Of a stretch of 42,633 nt of DNA, positions 1 to 10,032 are shown in pieces (positions within the stretch are counted from its first letter, which is position 1; each line of letters opens with the position of its first letter). The notes under the pieces were generated by a model, which was not told where the DNA came from, did not search any database, and saw only the letters and a list, made by a program, of their open reading frames with translations. The stretch is from Actinomycetes bacterium. Lineage in GTDB: Bacteria > Actinomycetota > Actinomycetes > Actinomycetales > Cellulomonadaceae. The position numbers were made by a program, and so were the translations under genes. The stretch lies in the NCBI GenBank assembly GCA_021778635.1, contig JAJYCD010000018.1, positions 1 to 42,633 on the forward strand, written 5' to 3'.

Positions 1-26
1 GGTCTGAGGCCCATCTGGAGGCTCAC

Positions 27-647
27 ATGGAGATCGTCGTCGCTGGCCGACACACCGAGGTCCCCGAGAAGTTCCGCGATCACGTCAAGGAGAAGCTGGC
101 CAAGATCGAACAGCTCGCTCCGACCGCACAGCGGATCGACGTCGAGGTCAGCCATGAGCGCAATCCGCGCCAGGCGGGGATCGCCGAGCGGGTGGAGATC
201 ACCGTGGTCGACAAGGGCCCGGTGATTCGCGCCGAGGCGAGCGCCGACGACCGATACGGCGCCTTCGACCTCGCGATCGCCAAGCTGCAGGAGCGCCTGC
301 GCCGATCTCGCGACCGGCGGAAGGACCATCGCCAGCACACGCCCCTCGCCCCCGTCGACGTCCGGCCCCCGGCCCCCGCGGAGGAGTCGCACGGACCCGT
401 GGTCCCGGGCGAGGTCGCGGAGACCACGCTGGGCGACTCGCCCGTCGTCATCAGGCAGAAGGTCCACGCGGCCCACCCGATGACGGTCGACGACGCCCTC
501 TACGAGATGGAGCTGGTCGGTCACGACTTCTTCCTCTTCGTCGACGTCGAGACCGCTCAGCCGTCGGTGGCCTACCGCCGTCACGGGTGGAACTACGGAG
601 TCATCAAGCTCGACTCGCCGGTCGCGATGCGCGCGGTCACCGGCTGA
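27..647 (+). CDS. hpf: Long-form ribosome hibernation promoting factor
   Basis: A 206-residue protein. The N-terminal domain (about residues 1-100) has the HPF/RaiA pattern, starting MEIVVAGRH and running through DVEVSHERNP. A charged Pro-rich linker (about 100-140) follows, then the C-terminal dimerisation domain (about 145-205) with HPMTVDDALYEMELVGHDFFLF. Long HPF binds the 30S decoding region and pairs ribosomes into inactive 100S dimers in stationary phase; that role is family knowledge. The ATG has a GGAGG ribosome site at 17-21. It precedes secA with one gene between, matching the common actinobacterial hpf/secA neighbourhood. Length and domain order are normal for the long form. Confidence 0.95.
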   Translation: MEIVVAGRHTEVPEKFRDHVKEKLAKIEQLAPTAQRIDVEVSHERNPRQAGIAERVEITVVDKGPVIRAEASADDRYGAFDLAIAKLQERLRRSRDRRKDHRQHTPLAPVDVRPPAPAEESHGPVVPGEVAETTLGDSPVVIRQKVHAAHPMTVDDALYEMELVGHDFFLFVDVETAQPSVAYRRHGWNYGVIKLDSPVAMRAVTG

Positions 648-751
648 GAGCCCCGACGGCGCGCGAGCGCCGCACCGCAGCCGTAGGAGCCCGGGACGAC
701 GACGATCGGCCCGGGCTCCTGCGGCGTCCGAGGGATGTCGGTTCCCCCGGG

Positions 752-757
752 CAGGAT
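752..757 (+). promoter_or_regulatory. Candidate -10 for a leaderless glycosylase mRNA
   Basis: CAGGAT lies exactly six bases before the GTG at 764. Transcription starting about seven bases downstream of a -10 would begin at the start codon. No clear -35 is seen. Confidence 0.4.
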
Positions 758-763
758 GGTGCG

Positions 764-2056
764 GTGCAGCAGACACCGGCCCCGGCCTCGGGGCGCACCT
801 CGTCGGACGACCTCTCGTTGTCGCAGGCCCGTCGTATCGCGTTGCGTGCCCAGGGGCTCGACGCCCAGCGGGCCGACGTCGCCGGGCCACCGCGAGTCCC
901 GACGATGCGGCACCTCCAGCAGGTGGTCGATCGCGTCGGCCTGATCCAGATCGACTCCGTGAACGTCCTCGCGCGCGCCCACCTGATGCCGTTGTACTCG
1001 CGGCTGGGTCCGTACGACACCGCGCTGCTCGATCGCGCCGCCGGCTCCGCACCGCGTCGACTCGTCGAGTACTGGGCGCACGAGGCGTCCTACGTCCCGC
1101 CGCGTACGTACCGCCTGCTCGCCTGGCGGCAACGACAGCTCGCGACCGAGGCGTGGGGTGCGATCAGCGGGGTCGCGCGGCAGCATGCCGGGGTCGTGCA
1201 GGAGGTCCGTGACCTGCTCAGGGAGCGGGGGCCGATGACGGCGAGCGAGGTGCACGCCTTGTTCGAGGCCGACCATCCGCGGACCCGTGGCGAGTGGGGG
1301 TGGAACTGGACCGTCGCGAAGCGCGCGCTCGAGCTCCTGTTCTTCACCGGCGAGGTGGGCTCCGCCGGACGCACGTCGTCGTTCGAGAGGAGGTACGACC
1401 TCATCGAGCGTGTGCTCCCGGCCGACGTGCTCGCCATGGCGGAGATCCCCGAGCAGGATGCGGTGCGCGAGCTCGTCGCCATCTCCGCGCGCGCGCACGG
1501 CGTCGGGACCGAGACGTGCCTGCGGGACTACTTCCGGCTCCGGGGAGAGCCCACCCGTCGCGCCATCTCCGAGCTCGTCGAGGAGGGGACGCTCCGGCCC
1601 GTGCGGGTCGCCGGGTGGAGTCGCCCGGCGTACCTGCACGTGGACGCGACCCTGCCGAGGCGCGCGACGGCGAGCACCCTGGTGAGCCCGTTCGACCCGC
1701 TCGTCTTCGAGCGCCGACGTCTTCTCGAGCTCTTCGGGATGCACTACCGGATCGAGATCTACGTACCGGCGCCGCGACGCGTGCACGGCTACTACGTGCT
1801 GCCGTTCCTGCACGGCGAGAGACTCCCGGCCCGCGTCGACCTCAAGGCCGACAGACGGACGAGCCGGCTCCTCGTCGTCGCGGCCCACGCGGAGGACGAC
1901 GCGCCGGGCGACACCTCCGTCGCCCTCGCCGCCGAGCTCCGTCGGCTCGCGGGGTGGCTCGGCCTCGACGAGGTCGTCGTGTCCGACGGCGACGGGCGGC
2001 CCGCGCGCGGGGGACTCGCGGCGCCGCTTGCGGTGTCGCTCACCGGGAGCGCCTGA
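764..2056 (+). CDS. YcaQ/AlkX-type winged-helix DNA glycosylase
   Basis: A 430-residue HTH_42 (DUF1006) superfamily protein. Members excise bulky alkylated bases and unhook interstrand crosslinks. The segment [15 protein letters not shown] carries the catalytic Q-x-D motif (QID), which in this family marks the YcaQ/AlkX branch; AlkZ proteins have QxQ. Later landmarks are [11 protein letters not shown] and the C-terminal [10 protein letters not shown], both typical. The open frame extends upstream into hpf. I chose the GTG at 764 because it starts just before the conserved region and has a -10-like CAGGAT six bases upstream, suggesting a leaderless message. No operon partner is evident. A transcriptional-regulator annotation, often given to this family, is less likely. 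Confidence 0.85.
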   Translation: MQQTPAPASGRTSSDDLSLSQARRIALRAQGLDAQRADVAGPPRVPTMRHLQQVVDRVGLIQIDSVNVLARAHLMPLYSRLGPYDTALLDRAAGSAPRRLVEYWAHEASYVPPRTYRLLAWRQRQLATEAWGAISGVARQHAGVVQEVRDLLRERGPMTASEVHALFEADHPRTRGEWGWNWTVAKRALELLFFTGEVGSAGRTSSFERRYDLIERVLPADVLAMAEIPEQDAVRELVAISARAHGVGTETCLRDYFRLRGEPTRRAISELVEEGTLRPVRVAGWSRPAYLHVDATLPRRATASTLVSPFDPLVFERRRLLELFGMHYRIEIYVPAPRRVHGYYVLPFLHGERLPARVDLKADRRTSRLLVVAAHAEDDAPGDTSVALAAELRRLAGWLGLDEVVVSDGDGRPARGGLAAPLAVSLTGSA

Positions 2057-2109
2057 GCGGGTACGCCGAGCAGGTGCGCGGGGCGCGCCCCCTTGCCTTG
2101 CGCCTCGCC

Positions 2110-2115
2110 TACGAT
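2110..2115 (+). promoter_or_regulatory. Candidate secA -10 element
   Basis: TACGAT fits the actinobacterial TANNNT -10. It would give a leader of about 85 nt before the secA GTG. No -35 is visible at the usual distance. Confidence 0.4.
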
Positions 2116-2205
2116 GGTCAACGGGGTCCGCCTGACCGGCGGCTCTCACCAACACTCCGCAGTGGTCCGTCCGGCCCTGCGGCGTCAACGAGTCTGGAGT
2201 CACGC

Positions 2206-4989
<2,784 letters not shown>

Positions 4990-4997
4990 CCTCCTCG

Positions 4998-5027
4998 CCG
5001 GACCGTCGACCGATCCGGTGGGTCCGG
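4998..5027. terminator. Bidirectional terminator hairpin after secA
   Basis: A perfect 7-bp inverted repeat, CCGGACC (4998-5004) and GGTCCGG (5021-5027), has a 16-nt loop. It lies between the convergent secA and Rv3235-like genes. There is no T-tract, as is common in GC-rich actinomycetes. Confidence 0.5.
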
Positions 5028-5561
5028 TCAGCCGATCTCGAGCGCCACTCCTCGCCACGCGCCGCGACGGAGCTCCATCCGGAGGGCAACCGCGCGGACC
5101 CGCGGTCCGTCGTCGACGACCACGGTCGCCTCGACCGCATCGGTGCCGAACCGGCACAGTCGCACGCGGCGGATCGTGGTGCGGATCCCGGTCTGCGAGA
5201 CGCCGGTTCCGAGCGCGGCTCGTCGGCCGACCGCGTCATAGACCCCCGGGGTCAGCCACCGCACGAGCTGGGCGAGGGGTCGCGCGCCACGGATCACCTC
5301 GACCGCGGCCTGGGCGAGAGCGCAGCAGGCGGGCATGGGGTCGGGCACCTCGGCGACCTCGGATCGGGTGAGGTGCGCGTCGCCGGACGGGCGCGATCCT
5401 GCCGGGCGATCGGGTCGCACCTGCACCGCCGTGATCGCCCGCACGAGTGCGGCCGGTGCCTCGCGCCTCGGGGCGAGGGAGGCGCGAACCGGTGCTGCGG
5501 CGCGGATGACAGGTGCTCGCGGGCGGTCCAGAGCGATCACCGCCCCGTGGGTGGCGGTCAT
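5028..5561 (-). CDS. Rv3235-family protein, function unknown
   Basis: A 177-residue protein. The first 70 residues are rich in Pro, Ala and Arg and look disordered. The C-terminal 110 residues hold the conserved actinobacterial core CALAQAAVEVIRGARPLAQLVRWL, then a beta-rich stretch ending GVALEIG. This resembles the Rv3235 family (DUF6459), which lies near secA1 in Mycobacterium tuberculosis; no activity is known to me. Its ATG overlaps the stop of the upstream LysM gene by four bases (ATGA), so the two are probably co-translated. There is no signal peptide or membrane helix. The link to a LysM protein suggests a cell-envelope role, which is inference only. Confidence 0.75.
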   Translation of the reverse strand: MTATHGAVIALDRPRAPVIRAAAPVRASLAPRREAPAALVRAITAVQVRPDRPAGSRPSGDAHLTRSEVAEVPDPMPACCALAQAAVEVIRGARPLAQLVRWLTPGVYDAVGRRAALGTGVSQTGIRTTIRRVRLCRFGTDAVEATVVVDDGPRVRAVALRMELRRGAWRGVALEIG

Positions 5562-6292
5562 GAGGCGCTCTCACCGGCGACCCGAGCGTCGGGTGACGTC
5601 GGCTGGGGCGGGTGAAGGACCTGCCCGGGCCTGAGCAGGTTGGGGTCGCTGCCGATCGTCCCGATGTTCGCCGTGTACCAGGCCGGCCACTCGCGTGCGA
5701 TGGCGATGTCGTCCGCATCCGACGCGAGGTGCGCGGCGGCGATCGACCAGAGCGTGTCGCCCGGGCCGACGACGTGGTCGTCACCCGCCGCGCTCGCCTT
5801 CGGCGCCGCTGTCCCGGCCTTCTGGACGTCGCTGACGGCGCTCACGGCGCGCGTCGAGGACGTCGGCCCCGGGTCGGCCGTGCGCCCCGTGGTGACGGTC
5901 CAGCCGAGGTCGACGGTGGCGGGGTCGACCGTGGCGGCCTGGGCGACGCCGCCGAGGCCGAGTCCGATTCCGGCCGCCATCGCGGAGACGAGTGCGCGCC
6001 GCACCGCGCGAGGAGCCCAGCGCTCGACGGCGCGCTCACCGCGTCGCCAGCTGCGACCCATGACTCGCGTGGCGAGACAGCACGTCGCGAGCAGGAGCGA
6101 CCCGGTCAGCCACACCCCCACGCCGGTGCCGACGACGCCGGCCGCCAGCGCGACGAGCGTGTCCACCGTGTGACCGTCGGCGAGTCGAGCGAGGTCGGCG
6201 GTCCTGTCGGTCACGACTGCGGTCACGGCTGCCGTCGCGATGGTGCCGAGGGGAAGCGTCAGCACTGCGGTCGAACTGCGCGGTGATGTCAT
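5558..6292 (-). CDS. LysM-domain membrane protein
   Basis: A 244-residue protein from the ATG at 6292. It has two hydrophobic segments near the N terminus (VLTLPLGTIATAAVTAVV and VGTGVGVWLTGSLLLATC), a basic stretch, a third hydrophobic patch (AAGIGLGLGGVAQAA), an Ala/Thr linker, and a C-terminal LysM repeat. The repeat runs from DHVVGPGDTLWSIAAAHL to LLRPGQVLHP and should bind peptidoglycan outside the membrane. The frame is open for 53 more codons upstream. I chose 6292 because those codons cross a regulatory-looking repeat array and the sequence becomes membrane-protein-like only after it. A weak GAGATGAGA ribosome site precedes the ATG. It is coupled by ATGA overlap to the Rv3235-like gene. 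Confidence 0.75.
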   Translation of the reverse strand: MTSPRSSTAVLTLPLGTIATAAVTAVVTDRTADLARLADGHTVDTLVALAAGVVGTGVGVWLTGSLLLATCCLATRVMGRSWRRGERAVERWAPRAVRRALVSAMAAGIGLGLGGVAQAATVDPATVDLGWTVTTGRTADPGPTSSTRAVSAVSDVQKAGTAAPKASAAGDDHVVGPGDTLWSIAAAHLASDADDIAIAREWPAWYTANIGTIGSDPNLLRPGQVLHPPQPTSPDARVAGESAS

Positions 6293-6306
6293 GGCGTTCT
6301 CATCTC

Positions 6307-6340
6307 TTTGATGGTGTTTGGTCGCGTTTGATCCTTTTTG
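6307..6340 (-). promoter_or_regulatory. Four helix-phased direct repeats upstream of the LysM gene
   Basis: TTTG occurs at 6307, 6317, 6327 and 6337, exactly 10 bp apart, as TTTGAT, TTTGGT, TTTGAT and TTTGAC. Read on the LysM coding strand the unit is RYCAAA, and the last unit ends about 15 bases before the ATG. Ten-base spacing puts each unit on the same DNA face, as expected for cooperative head-to-tail binding by a small MerR/Xis/BldC-like HTH protein. Such a protein is encoded at 7044-7280; the pairing is inference. Confidence 0.5.
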
Positions 6341-6490
6341 ACCGAACCAGGTGTACGCCATGATCGGCTCGCTCGTCCAGTCAGGGTTGTGGAGCTGCGC
6401 GTCGGCCCACGAGGCCTGACTGCCCCCGTCAAGGTGGGGCACCGGACTCACCGATCCCTGGAACCTGCGCGCCGGCAGGGGTCCGGCCTC

Positions 6491-6496
6491 TACCGT
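6491..6496 (+). promoter_or_regulatory. Candidate -10 for a leaderless mRNA
   Basis: TACCGT lies exactly six bases before the GTG at 6503, the classic geometry of an actinobacterial leaderless transcript. Confidence 0.5.
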
Positions 6497-6502
6497 TGTC
6501 CG

Positions 6503-7030
6503 GTGCGCTGGGAGACGTTGTTCGAGGACCTGGAGTCACAGCTCGAGGCGGTGCACGCGGCAGACCGTGCCGCGGAGGTCGCCGAGCGGACGCGGACCGA
6601 GCGCGCCTCCGTGACGCTGGACGCGCGGTTCCGGGCGGCACGGGGGAGCCGTCTCGTTCTGCGGCTCCGCGACGGTGAGACGGTCTCGGGGGAGCTCGTC
6701 GATCTGGCGCACCAGTGGCTGCTGCTGGCGGACGGCGCACGGCGGCTGCTCGTGCCGACGGCGGCCGTCGGCTGGGTCGGAGGCCTCGGTCGGCACGCGG
6801 CGACCGGCGGGGGACAGGTCATGAGACGCCTGACGATGGGGCATGCCCTCCGTGCCCTCGCGCGCGACCGGGTCCACGTCCGCATCCAGGCTCGTGGTGT
6901 CGAGCTTGTTGGCCGACTGGACGCGGTCGGCGCCGATCACGTCGACGTGCTCGCGGTCCCGGAGGGCGGCAGGATCGGTTCCGTGTGGACGGTTCCGTTC
7001 GACGCGCTTGACGTGATCCGCTCCGGCTGA
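6503..7030 (+). CDS. Conserved hypothetical protein with Sm/SH3-like beta-barrel segments
   Basis: A 175-residue soluble protein. Residues 1-35 form a charged helix. From about residue 45 there is a beta pattern with turns, RLVLRLRDGETVSGELVDL then WLLLADGARRLLVPTAAV. A second similar unit follows later, HVRIQARGVELVGRLDAV then HVDVLAVPEG. Each unit resembles a small SH3- or Sm-like barrel, suggesting an internal duplication; this is a reading of the sequence, not a search result. I do not recognise a named family and assign no function. The GTG at 6503 was chosen from the -10-like TACCGT six bases upstream; the frame is open further upstream. It converges on the HTH gene with a 13-bp gap. 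Confidence 0.65.
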   Translation: MRWETLFEDLESQLEAVHAADRAAEVAERTRTERASVTLDARFRAARGSRLVLRLRDGETVSGELVDLAHQWLLLADGARRLLVPTAAVGWVGGLGRHAATGGGQVMRRLTMGHALRALARDRVHVRIQARGVELVGRLDAVGADHVDVLAVPEGGRIGSVWTVPFDALDVIRSG

Positions 7031-7043
7031 GCACGCCGCGACG

Positions 7044-7280
7044 TCAGCGCGAGGTCGGCTGCTCCGACGTGCTCGTCTCGTCCGACTCGATCTTCGCGCG
7101 GGTCTGGGCGTACATCCGCTGGATGTAGGCCTCGAGCTCGCTCGCCTCGACCCGCCAGATTCCTCGCCCGCCGAGCTGGATGGCCGGAAGGTCACCGGAC
7201 CGGACGAGAGCGTATGCCTGGGGCGTGGAGATGTTCAGCACCTCCGTGACGTCGGCGAGAGTGAGGAACCGCTGGGTCAT
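7044..7280 (-). CDS. Small excisionase/BldC-type helix-turn-helix protein
   Basis: A 78-residue protein with a single MerR/HTH_17-like winged helix: FLTLADVTEVLNISTPQAYAL as the HTH, then GDLPAIQLGGRGIWRVEASELEAYI as the wing and third helix. A short acidic/Ser tail follows. Small proteins of this fold include phage excisionases and the developmental regulator BldC. No integrase or attachment site is nearby, so a chromosomal regulator is more likely. The ATG is preceded by CAGACT and six bases, suggesting a leaderless message. The frame is open for 77 further codons upstream but without family similarity. Its neighbours are a LysM gene carrying phased repeats and the first tad segment, which are plausible targets. 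Confidence 0.85.
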   Translation of the reverse strand: MTQRFLTLADVTEVLNISTPQAYALVRSGDLPAIQLGGRGIWRVEASELEAYIQRMYAQTRAKIESDETSTSEQPTSR

Positions 7281-7286
7281 GGCAGA

Positions 7287-7292
7287 AGTCTG
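7287..7292 (-). promoter_or_regulatory. Candidate -10 of the small HTH gene
   Basis: On the minus strand CAGACT lies six bases before the ATG at 7280, giving a leaderless arrangement. Confidence 0.4.
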
Positions 7293-7428
7293 GCATGTCC
7301 GTGGCGCAGCACGGTCTCGTCCACAGGTCCTAGGCGGCCAGGTCGTCGAGTCGGCATGATGGGGCCCGCGATGCCCCGAAATGTCCGAATGACCGGGGCC
7401 CCGACGACGAGGTGAGGACGGACACCAG

Positions 7429-8103
7429 ATGGACAGCTCGATCGGGGGGCCGGTCGCGTCGCGGCTGCGCAGGCCCAGCTGGCGCGACCCGCGACTCATG
7501 ATCGGGATCATGCTCGTCGCGTCCTCGGTCGCACTGGGATCGTGGCTCGTGAGTGCCGCTCAGGCGACGACGGGGGTGTACGTCGCGCGAGCGACTCTCG
7601 TACCCGGCGAACCGGTCGGGGCCGACCAGCTCGCCGTGGTCCAGGTTCGGCTCGACCCTGCCCAGGCAGGTCGGTACGTCGCGGCACGCGCGGGACTCCC
7701 GCTCGACCCGGTGGCCCTGCGGGTCGTCGGCTCCGGTGAGCTGGTTCCCCGCGACGCGCTCGCAGCGCACGCGGACGTCGCGGTCCGGCCCGTCCCGATC
7801 AGCCTCGACACCGAGCCGGCGGCAGGCGTCGTCGCAGGCTCGCTCGTCGACGTCTGGTCGGTCCCGACGCAGCCATCCGCAGTGCGGTCGACCGATGGCG
7901 CCGGCACACGGGAGTCGACGCCGTCCCTCCTCGCCGAGCGCGTGACGGTGGCCCAGGTCGCGCGCCCCAGCGGATCGTTCGCAGTCGGCGGGAAGACGGT
8001 CGTGCACGTGCTCGTGCCGACAGCCACCCTTCCCGAGGTGCTCGCCGCCCTCTCGAGCGACGGGACCGTGCAGGTGATGCTCGTCCCCGGGACCGGGGGC
8101 TGA
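7429..8103 (+). CDS. SAF-domain membrane protein, CpaB-like (tad pilus)
   Basis: A 224-residue protein. One transmembrane helix lies near the N terminus (LMIGIMLVASSVALGSWLVSA). A SAF domain follows, starting TGVYVARATLVPGEPVGADQL, with the GSGELVPRDAL stretch typical of CpaB/FlgA-type folds. The rest is an extracytoplasmic beta-rich region ending in PGTGG. CpaB proteins help assemble Flp pili at the cell surface; in monoderms the exact role is unclear. The ATG has GAGGACGG upstream. It sits 3 bp before the TadZ-like gene and almost certainly shares its operon. The remaining tad genes lie about 20 kb away at 30094-35041. Confidence 0.8.
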   Translation: MDSSIGGPVASRLRRPSWRDPRLMIGIMLVASSVALGSWLVSAAQATTGVYVARATLVPGEPVGADQLAVVQVRLDPAQAGRYVAARAGLPLDPVALRVVGSGELVPRDALAAHADVAVRPVPISLDTEPAAGVVAGSLVDVWSVPTQPSAVRSTDGAGTRESTPSLLAERVTVAQVARPSGSFAVGGKTVVHVLVPTATLPEVLAALSSDGTVQVMLVPGTGG

Positions 8104-8106
8104 CCG

Positions 8107-9492
8107 GTGGTCGTGTCAGGCGTGCTGTGCGCCGTCAGGGGAGCGCCGGAGGAAGACGTCGTCATGTCGCTCGACGGTCTGGGCCGCGGGGTCGAGGTCA
8201 CGCGCCGCTGCGCCGACCTGACCGAGCTGCTTGCGGCGGCCGGCGCGGGACTCGGTCGGATCGCCGTCGTCTCCGGAGACCTCCCGGGTCTGGACCGGGA
8301 GGCGATCGGACGGTTGAGGTCCAGCGGCGTCTCGGTGCTCGCGCTGGTCGATCCTGCGCGCCCGTGGGAGCGAGAGAGGCTCGAGGCGCTCGGGGTGGCG
8401 GCGACGCTCGACCTCTCCGCGCCCGATCCGGGCGGAGGCGGCCGCTCTCCCGGCAGCGTCGGTGCCGGCGTGGTCGCGGCCGTCCGCCGCCTCCTCGATG
8501 CGGGTGACGTCGCGCCCGAGCGGCGTGACGGCGTCGGGGGCGACACCGCGTCGACCGCCATCACGCACGAACCTGTCCGAGTGGCCGTCCCGGAGGCGAT
8601 CGGGGGGCGCACGGTCGTCGTCTGGGGGCCGACGGGTGCACCGGGCCGCACCACGCTGGCGGTGAACCTCGCCGCCGAGCTTGCCGTGCTGGCTGCCCCC
8701 GTCGTCCTCGTGGATGCCGACACCTACGGAGGGACCGTCGCGCAGCTCGTCGGGCTGCTCGACGAGGCCCCGGGCCTCGCCGCGGCGGCCCGAGCAGCGA
8801 GAAGTGGGACGCTCGGCCTCGAGACGCTCACGCGGCTCGCTCCGGTGCTGTCGCCCGGGCTACGGGTCCTGACCGGGATCTCGCGTGCCGACCGCTGGAC
8901 GGAGCTGCCCGCGTCCGCCCTCGAGGTCGTCTGGGCCCAGCTCCGCACCATGGTGCCCTGGACCGTCGTCGACACCGGCTTCTGTCTCGAGCGCGACGAG
9001 GTGCTGAGCTACGACACGCACGCACCGAGCAGGAACGCGGCAACCGTGAGCGCGATCGAGACCGCGGATGTGCTGGTGATCGTCGGCAGCGGCGACCCGA
9101 TCGGGATCCAGCGACTCGTCCGCGCACTCGACGAGGTCGGCGGCGTGATCCGTGAGGCGCGACGGGTCGTCGTGGTCAACCGCGTCCGGGCCGGGACGGC
9201 CGGCCCCCGGCCGGGCGCGGCGATCCGTCAGGCCCTCGAGCGCTATGCCGGCGTGCGCGAGGTGGTTCTCGTGCCGGAGGACGCCGCCGCCGTCGACGAT
9301 GCTGTGCTCTCCGGACGGTTCCTGCGCGAGGTGGCTCCCGCGTCCTCCGCGCGTCGTGCGATCGAGGCGCTGGCCGTGGCGCTCATCGACGACCTCGCGG
9401 AGGTCGCATCCCGGCCCGGTACGCCATCGCCGTCGTGGCGCGCGCAACCGACGTCGCGGACCGGGGTGATCGGCCGCCGGACCAGGGCGTGA
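8107..9492 (+). CDS. TadZ/CpaE-like MinD/ParA-family ATPase
   Basis: A 461-residue protein. The N-terminal 150 residues look like a degenerate receiver domain (VVSGDLPGLDREAI, VLALVDPARP), as in CpaE/TadZ. The P-loop domain starts near residue 165. Its Walker A is GPTGAPGRTT at 174-183, with Arg at 181 where MinD/ParA proteins have the catalytic Lys. The A' segment VLVDADTYGG (about 200-209) is normal. TadZ proteins localise the tad pilus machine to its site in the cell. The GTG at 8107 follows the SAF stop by 3 bp, indicating coupling. The atypical P-loop may reduce hydrolysis, which is inference. The C terminus becomes Arg/Pro-rich and tails off without a recognisable domain. Confidence 0.8.
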   Translation: MVVSGVLCAVRGAPEEDVVMSLDGLGRGVEVTRRCADLTELLAAAGAGLGRIAVVSGDLPGLDREAIGRLRSSGVSVLALVDPARPWERERLEALGVAATLDLSAPDPGGGGRSPGSVGAGVVAAVRRLLDAGDVAPERRDGVGGDTASTAITHEPVRVAVPEAIGGRTVVVWGPTGAPGRTTLAVNLAAELAVLAAPVVLVDADTYGGTVAQLVGLLDEAPGLAAAARAARSGTLGLETLTRLAPVLSPGLRVLTGISRADRWTELPASALEVVWAQLRTMVPWTVVDTGFCLERDEVLSYDTHAPSRNAATVSAIETADVLVIVGSGDPIGIQRLVRALDEVGGVIREARRVVVVNRVRAGTAGPRPGAAIRQALERYAGVREVVLVPEDAAAVDDAVLSGRFLREVAPASSARRAIEALAVALIDDLAEVASRPGTPSPSWRAQPTSRTGVIGRRTRA

Positions 9493-9536
9493 CATGCCAC
9501 CGGAGCAGCGGGGCGGCACGGCAGCGGCCGGACGGG

Positions 9537-9542
9537 CAGACT
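9537..9542 (+). promoter_or_regulatory. Candidate -10 of the DUF6912 gene
   Basis: CAGACT is followed by six bases and the GTG at 9549. The same hexamer and spacing occur before the HTH gene at 7280. Confidence 0.4.
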
Positions 9543-9548
9543 GGGCAC

Positions 9549-10010
9549 GTGCGCATCTACCTCCCCGCCACCGTCGACGAGCTCGATCCGGTCCACGGGC
9601 ACCGTCCTCCGCTCGTCCCGCGCGTCGTGCACGGCGTGACGCCCGCTCTGCGCGAGGCGCTGCAGGACGAGGACGAGGAGGGATGCGAGTTCGCCGCACA
9701 GCTGGCCGCCGCCGACGACTCCCTGCTGAGGATCGCCGGCAGACCGACGGCTCCGCACCAGCGGCTCGTCGTGACCGCCGTCGTCCCGGAGTCGTTCGTC
9801 GAGCACAGCGAGACGAGCGACGCCCCGTCCGCACTGGTGCTGACGAGCGCAGTGCCCTGGGACCGGGTCGTGTGCGTCCATGTCGACGAGCCGGCGGTCC
9901 GGGGGGACGTCGACGCTGCGCTCCGGGGCGACGAGGACGCCGCGGCACGTCTGAGTGAGGCGGACCTGCTCTGGTACGACGTCGGCGAGGTCGACGACCT
10001 GCCGCGGTGA
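9549..10010 (+). CDS. DUF6912-like actinobacterial protein
   Basis: A 153-residue acidic protein starting VRIYLPATVDELD, the usual opening of this actinobacterial family, and ending ADLLWYDVGEVDDL. It has no signal peptide, membrane helix or catalytic motif that I recognise, and its function is unknown. The frame is open 38 codons upstream. The GTG at 9549 matches the family start and has CAGACT six bases upstream, so a leaderless mRNA is likely. It converges on hisN with a 22-bp gap. Similarity is mainly to the N-terminal MRIYLPAT signature, and the family assignment is from memory. Confidence 0.7.
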   Translation: MRIYLPATVDELDPVHGHRPPLVPRVVHGVTPALREALQDEDEEGCEFAAQLAAADDSLLRIAGRPTAPHQRLVVTAVVPESFVEHSETSDAPSALVLTSAVPWDRVVCVHVDEPAVRGDVDAALRGDEDAAARLSEADLLWYDVGEVDDLPR

Positions 10011-10032
10011 CGCCGGCGACGGTTCAGGCCGG

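Noticed and set aside
587..763. N-terminal extension of the YcaQ-like gene into hpf
   Set aside because: The extension overlaps hpf, is unlike the family, and a leaderless-type start exists at GTG 764.
1294..2205. N-terminal extension of SecA by about 300 residues
   Set aside because: Arg/Pro-rich shadow of the preceding gene; SecA proteins start near [14 protein letters not shown] at 2206.
7044..7280. Small HTH protein as a phage or plasmid excisionase
   Set aside because: No integrase, attachment-site repeat, tRNA or compositional break is nearby; chromosomal regulator is preferred.
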